Of a DNA stretch of 9,260 nucleotides, positions 5,927 through 9,260 are shown one piece after another. The notes beneath the pieces were generated by a model that did not search any database, was not told the DNA's origin, and saw nothing but the letters and a program-made list of their open reading frames with translations. This DNA comes from JAMXLO01 sp035511435 (GTDB lineage: Bacteria; Pseudomonadota; Alphaproteobacteria; Acetobacterales; Acetobacteraceae). The position numbers and the translations under genes are program-made. The first letter of the stretch is position 1. Every line of letters starts with the position of its first letter. Where the stretch lies: contig DATKFJ010000062.1 of NCBI GenBank assembly GCA_035511435.1, forward strand, positions 1 to 9,260, written 5' to 3'.

Positions 5927-6103
5927 ATGCGTGTGTTGCGTCTGATGCTGCTCGTGCTGCCGCTCGGGCTGCCCCTCGGGCTCGGCGGCTGTCTCAGTTT
6001 CAGCAGCAGCGATCCGCCGGCGCCGAAGAACAATACCACGATCGTAGTGCCGCCGGGCTCGACAGTCGTCTGCTCGAACGGCCAGCCGCCGCCCTGCCGC
6101 TAG
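5927..6103 (+). CDS. Small lipoprotein, 58 residues
   Basis: ATG 5927 is preceded by GAGGT (5914-5918 region) at good distance. The product begins MRVLRLMLLVLPLG, a typical type II signal peptide, with lipobox LGGC (residues 19-22), so C22 would be lipidated after cleavage by signal peptidase II. The mature part is about 37 residues: a Ser-rich start (LSFSSSDPP), a Pro/Asn linker, then IVVPPGSTVVC and NGQPPPCR. Cysteines C49 and C57 could form a disulfide or bind metal in the oxidising periplasm. Serine at mature position 4 and lack of Asp at +2 fit outer-membrane rather than inner-membrane retention by the E. coli rule. Function is unknown; short lipoproteins with this PPGSTVVC ending look familiar to me from related genomes, but I cannot confirm that. 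Confidence 0.72.
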   Translation: MRVLRLMLLVLPLGLPLGLGGCLSFSSSDPPAPKNNTTIVVPPGSTVVCSNGQPPPCR

Positions 6104-6113
6104 TCGCCGGCGA

Positions 6114-6137
6114 GCACCGAACCTCGGGTTCCTGTGC
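6114..6137 (+). terminator. Hairpin just after the small lipoprotein gene
   Basis: GCAC (6114-6117), one unpaired base, GAACC (6119-6123), loop TCG, GGTTC (6127-6131), two unpaired bases, GTGC (6134-6137) form a nine-pair stem with a small internal loop, starting 10 bases after the lipoprotein stop. No T-tract follows, so it could be a Rho-dependent or processing-stabilised 3' end rather than a classical intrinsic terminator. Confidence 0.35.
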
Positions 6138-6263
6138 GTGAGTGGGCTGGTCGGGAGCGGCCGGCGGCTGCGGTGTGCGCGGCTATCGCGCAGGGCGTGC
6201 GGGGTTTCGCTGGCGAACGTCGGCATCGCAGGTTAGAGGGTCTGAGACGTCGGCGCGATCGCG

Positions 6264-6938
6264 TTACTGCCGCGCCGCGACGGCACGCGCCTGATCGGCC
6301 ACCTCTGCCGCGAACAACGTGCCGTCGGCGTGAATGGGCAAGCCCGCGATGTGCAGGCCTTCCGCGCTCCAGGTGTTGCAGGTGAACACGCCGCTGTACC
6401 GCATCGTCGAGGCATAGAAGAGGCTGCCTGCATACGGTCCATCCGCGATGGAACGGAGCGCGCCGTCCGGTGCCCATTCGAACGAGCCGGAAATGAAATC
6501 GTTGAGCCGCGCCAGGCCGCCCGCCGACACGTGCAGCGTGACGACGTCTTCCGGCGGGAATGCCAATTGCGGCGGAACGCTCAGCGCGGTCACCAGCAGC
6601 GCGCCGGAGGCAGGAAGCAATGCCGCGAGCATGTCGGTAAAGTCGTGTCGGCGATGCAGCAGCCAGGCCCTTTCACCGAAGCCGAACAACAAAACCCGCA
6701 CGCCGGGAAACACCGAGCGGAGCCTGGCAAGCGGCGCACCGACCTGATCCGCCGCCACGCCGATATCGGTGTGCCAACCGCGCCGGATCAGATAGATCGC
6801 GTTGGTCGCCGGCGCACCGGTCACGTCCGCCCGCGGCATCGGCGTGGCGCAGCCGGCGAGAGCGATACCAAGCGCGACGGCCAAGTGCCGCATGCGCCAC
6901 GTCCGCAAAGGGGGTGGCCCGACTGTCTTGTTCGTCAT
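6264..6938 (-). CDS. DUF2459-family lipoprotein (TIGR02117-like)
   Basis: A 224-residue conserved hypothetical protein, transcribed towards the small lipoprotein gene and divergently from the Hint gene. Signature pieces are IYLIRRGWHTD (H56 in the family GWH motif), the LLFGFGERAW segment and, near the C-terminus, GVFTCNTWSAEGL (C187). Some members lie near urease genes; none is seen here. The N-terminus contains MRHLAVALGIALAGC, a lipoprotein signal with C30 as lipidation site. ATG at 6893 (residue 16) would give a compact, more typical signal peptide and may be the real start; neither start has a good ribosome binding site. A TATACA hexamer on the minus strand (6953-6948) just before the first ATG would favour the internal start if it is a -10 box. 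Conserved His and Cys suggest a possible enzyme, but function is unknown. Confidence 0.82.
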   Translation of the reverse strand: MTNKTVGPPPLRTWRMRHLAVALGIALAGCATPMPRADVTGAPATNAIYLIRRGWHTDIGVAADQVGAPLARLRSVFPGVRVLLFGFGERAWLLHRRHDFTDMLAALLPASGALLVTALSVPPQLAFPPEDVVTLHVSAGGLARLNDFISGSFEWAPDGALRSIADGPYAGSLFYASTMRYSGVFTCNTWSAEGLHIAGLPIHADGTLFAAEVADQARAVAARQ

Positions 6939-7125
6939 CGCAGCTTGTGTATAGCGCAGCTTGCCCGCCTGGCCCCAGAAGCAGGGGGTGCGTTTCCTCG
7001 ATTTTGCAGAGGGGTGTCATCGGTATGTTGCGGCTACATTTCGGTGCTGGGTGACGCGTTTTGTGGTAAGTCTGTATCCGATTGAGATCCAACATTCGCT
7101 AAGCCGCTTAAGAGAGTATTACAGC

Positions 7126-9045
7126 ATGCAGATCGTTTTCGGTACATCACTGGGCCTCTTCATCAGCGACGGAACGGCGGCCGGAACGGCCCTCCTGACC
7201 GTGCTGCCTCAACCAACCGGCTATGCTTCAGTCGATGTTTTGGCGCCGCTCAACGGCGAATTCTTGTTCGGGTACCAGGATGGTGTCGCATACGACACGC
7301 CCTCCCTCGGACTTACCGACCTCACCGATGCTGGCACGGCTATTTTCACGACACTACCTAACGAGGGCCTCGAAGCCGACGGCCCCCCGACCCTTTACGG
7401 TAGTCTTTCACTCGGCAGTCGCGTTTTGTTGTCATACTCGCCGGCGGGACCCAATGGGGACCAGCTCTGGTCGACCGACGGCACGGCCGCTGGGACGATC
7501 GATCTGACGGGATCGGGCATATACGCCCCGATCCTGGATCCAGGTGGACTGCTCGCCGGCGGGCGGCTGGTTACCGCTGACTCTAACGGCATCGTCGCGA
7601 CCGACGGCACGGCATCGGGCACGTTCCAATTGAAATCCGGTCCGCTCGGCAATTCCGATTACAGTTTCCACTTGGCGAGCCTGGGTAGCATCGTCGTCTT
7701 CAGCATTGAGAGCGGGCCGGATTATAACGACGCCGACGGTGGCGATCAGTTGTGGCGCAGCGACGGGACGGTAGCTGGCACGGTGCTGGTTACCGATCTG
7801 CCAACATATTCCGTATATGCCGGCATGACGGCGTCCAAGTCATTCGGTTCCAAAGCGTTGTTTGCATATAACGACGGAACCGGTCTGAACATCCCCTCAT
7901 TGTGGGTCACGGATGGTACAGCGACAGGGACATTTCCGCTTCCAGGCATCACAAATCCCCAATTCGGTGCGGCCACGAACGGTCGCGTCTTTCTGATCGC
8001 GGCTGAGGGCCTGGTGGTGACCGACGGAACCGTCGCTGGTACCCAGGTGATCGCGCCGAAATCCCTCGGGCCAAACGGATTCGGTCCAACTACGATCATG
8101 GCCTCGCTGGGAAACGACGTAATCTTTGCCGCCGCTATACCAACCAGCCTTAACAACCCTTACGATTACGGATCGACGAACCAGCTTTGGGTGACAGACG
8201 GAACCGCGGTTGGCACCAAATTGATCGAAACGTTACCGAACAACATTGTAAGCATGACCAGCGTCGGCGATCGGGTATTGTTCACCTCCGCCGACGCTGC
8301 GGGTAACCCAGCAGTCTGGACTACCGACGGTACGGCCGCCGGGACCTCGATTCTAATCGATAATGCGAGCGCATATTTCGCGCCAGGTATGGCCGCGCTG
8401 ATCGCGCCGTGCTTCGCGGCCGGCACTCGCATCGCTGCGAAGAGTGGAAACGTAATCGTGGAGCAGCTGCGAATCGGAGATATTGTTTTGACCGCGTCCG
8501 GCAACAGGCAGGCAGTCCAATGGATCGGCCATCGTCACGTGGACTGCCGCCGGCACCCTGACCCGGAAAGGGTCTGGCCGATCCGCATCGCTCCACACGC
8601 ATTCGGCGTCGGACGACCCAGGCACCCGCTGTTGCTATCGCCCGACCATTCAGTGTTTGTCGAGGATGTTCTGATCCCTATCAAGTTCCTGGTCAACGGC
8701 ACGACGGTCGTGCAGCTTATGGTCGACACGATCATGTACTATCACATAGAGTTGCCGCGACATGACGTTCTGCTCGCCGAGGGGATGCCCGTGGAAAGCT
8801 ACCTCGAGACTGGCGGACGAGCTGCGTTCGCGAACGGTGGGGCAGTTACGGAGCTTCATGCAGACTTCACGCCCGATCAGTCTCGCGTCGCCATGACCTG
8901 GCAGAACTTCGCCTACGCACCGTTGCTCGGTGATAGCGATCAACTCGCCCGGACACGGATGAAGCTTGATTTACAAGCTGCGATGCTCGGTTCTGTCGGC
9001 ACGAAGCAACGCAAACGACGAGAGCACCGCGTAAAGGCCGCGTAG
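7126..9045 (+). CDS. DGT-repeat (beta-propeller-like) protein with C-terminal Hint domain
   Basis: A 639-residue two-part protein. Residues about 1-427 carry nine copies of an xLWxxDGTxxGT motif with the Asp at 15, 65 (degenerate), 118, 160, 213, 263, 300, 358 and 401, suggesting a bladed beta-propeller or beta-repeat surface domain. Residues about 428-565 are a Hint (hedgehog/intein, Hint_2-like) domain starting PCFAAGTRI, with nucleophile C429 and SPDHSV (H508) in place of the intein TxxH block. No His-Asn plus Cys/Ser splice junction is seen, so N-terminal cleavage or transfer at C429 is more likely than splicing. The 74-residue tail has FAYAPLLGDSDQLARTRMKL and a basic end. No signal peptide is visible; export by a type I or other Sec-independent route is a guess. 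ATG 7126 follows AGAGAG (7111-7116); the same frame is open from 6961 but that extension does not look like protein. Base composition looks less GC-rich than its neighbours. Confidence 0.88.
   Translation: MQIVFGTSLGLFISDGTAAGTALLTVLPQPTGYASVDVLAPLNGEFLFGYQDGVAYDTPSLGLTDLTDAGTAIFTTLPNEGLEADGPPTLYGSLSLGSRVLLSYSPAGPNGDQLWSTDGTAAGTIDLTGSGIYAPILDPGGLLAGGRLVTADSNGIVATDGTASGTFQLKSGPLGNSDYSFHLASLGSIVVFSIESGPDYNDADGGDQLWRSDGTVAGTVLVTDLPTYSVYAGMTASKSFGSKALFAYNDGTGLNIPSLWVTDGTATGTFPLPGITNPQFGAATNGRVFLIAAEGLVVTDGTVAGTQVIAPKSLGPNGFGPTTIMASLGNDVIFAAAIPTSLNNPYDYGSTNQLWVTDGTAVGTKLIETLPNNIVSMTSVGDRVLFTSADAAGNPAVWTTDGTAAGTSILIDNASAYFAPGMAALIAPCFAAGTRIAAKSGNVIVEQLRIGDIVLTASGNRQAVQWIGHRHVDCRRHPDPERVWPIRIAPHAFGVGRPRHPLLLSPDHSVFVEDVLIPIKFLVNGTTVVQLMVDTIMYYHIELPRHDVLLAEGMPVESYLETGGRAAFANGGAVTELHADFTPDQSRVAMTWQNFAYAPLLGDSDQLARTRMKLDLQAAMLGSVGTKQRKRREHRVKAA
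7162..8346 (+). repeat. Nine divergent coding repeats (LWxxDGTxxGT) in the Hint protein
   Basis: DNA such as ACCGACGGCACGGCC recurs with silent and missense changes at spacings of about 37-58 codons. Encoded cores include FISDGTAAGT, LWSTDGTAAGT, VATDGTASGT, LWRSDGTVAGT, LWVTDGTATGT, VVTDGTVAGT, LWVTDGTAVGT and VWTTDGTAAGT; the second copy is degenerate (LTDLTDAGT). Between cores, segments like GDRVLFTSADAAG and GSRVLLSYSPAG alternate regularly, fitting one beta-sheet blade per unit. The DNA copies are diverged, so this is an old protein repeat and not a recent expansion. Confidence 0.88.
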
Positions 9046-9078
9046 TGCGGTTCTGCTGAATGCAGAGTCTTTAAGCGA

Positions 9079-9091
9079 CGTCTGACAGACG
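9079..9091. repeat. Short inverted repeat CGTCTG-A-CAGACG after the Hint gene
   Basis: A perfect 13-base odd-centred palindrome 34 bases after the Hint stop. As RNA it would make only a five-pair stem with a three-base loop and has no T-tract, so it is a poor terminator; it could equally be a protein binding site or chance. Confidence 0.3.
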
Positions 9092-9203
9092 ACGACATCG
9101 GCCAATAGCTAGTGCAACACAAAGATCCCATGGCGGAACGACAGGCCTAAGGGCGGTTGATATCCTTGGTCGGTCGTAAACAGCATCGCAAGGAGAAAAC
9201 CCG

Positions 9204-9260
9204 ATGCGTCCCGCCAGGATTTGTCCCGATCACCCCACGTCCCACGCCGCCCTGAGTGAA
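9204..9260 (+). CDS. Start of an unidentified gene, cut by the window end
   Basis: ATG 9204 is preceded by AAGGAG (9190-9195) with an eight-base spacer, an excellent ribosome binding site, and the frame stays open for all 19 codons to the window end (MRPARICPDHPT, then SHAALSE). The fragment is too short to assign a family. It is on the same strand as the Hint gene, separated by 158 bases, so it may have its own promoter; TTGATA (9157-9162) and TAAACA (9177-9182) resemble -35 and -10 boxes but their 14-base spacing is too short to trust. Confidence 0.55.
   Translation, partial: MRPARICPDHPTSHAALSE

Noticed and set aside
6330..7085. A 251-codon plus-strand frame over the DUF2459 gene
   Set aside because: It is the antisense of a gene with a recognisable lipoprotein signal and family motifs; its own translation resembles no protein type.
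6961..7125. Possible N-terminal extension of the Hint protein by 55 residues
   Set aside because: The extension has no repeat or signal-peptide character and its composition is that of an intergenic region. The ATG at 7126 has a ribosome binding site and leads directly into the first DGT repeat.
8410..8830. Canonical self-splicing intein
   Set aside because: The N-terminal Cys block and an H-containing block are present, but there is no C-terminal His-Asn followed by Cys, Ser or Thr, nor a split host protein on both sides. A hedgehog-type or bacterial Hint_2 domain fits better.

Overview
The window reads as chromosomal DNA of a GC-rich alphaproteobacterium, most likely Acetobacteraceae or another Rhodospirillales lineage. 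This is inferred from base composition, the pyrD/HAD-IIA pair, and a Hint-domain protein whose PCFAAGTRI entry motif and C-terminal tail resemble proteins I associate with acetic-acid-bacterium relatives. No database search was possible. I saw no tRNA, rRNA, CRISPR array, transposase or integrase.

Left part (1-2312): the 3' two thirds of pyrD (class 2 dihydroorotate dehydrogenase) overlaps by one base a HAD class IIA phosphatase-like gene. After a 121-base gap comes a secreted YfiR-like (DUF4154) protein. Its signal-peptide region starts with a 15-bp tandem repeat in which every unit carries an in-frame ATG.

Centre (2326-5241): directly downstream, with its own strong Shine-Dalgarno, lies a membrane hybrid histidine kinase with a CHASE8-like periplasmic sensor. 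YfiR and CHASE8 are the repressor and receptor parts of the YfiBNR system, which normally controls a diguanylate cyclase. Here the output is histidine kinase plus receiver, so the pair looks like a re-wired envelope sensor and is the most interesting system in the window. An ACMSD-like amidohydrolase follows, apparently as a separate unit.

Accessory part (5242-6938): a GC-rich 30-bp tandem repeat, an orphan Phd/YefM antitoxin behind a TTGACA and inverted-repeat region, a doubtful 37-codon ORF, a 58-residue lipoprotein and, on the minus strand, a DUF2459 lipoprotein.

Right part (7126-9260): a 639-residue protein with nine xLWxxDGTxxGT repeats (probably a beta-propeller-like surface protein) fused to a C-terminal Hint autoprocessing domain, followed by the first 19 codons of another gene behind a good ribosome binding site.
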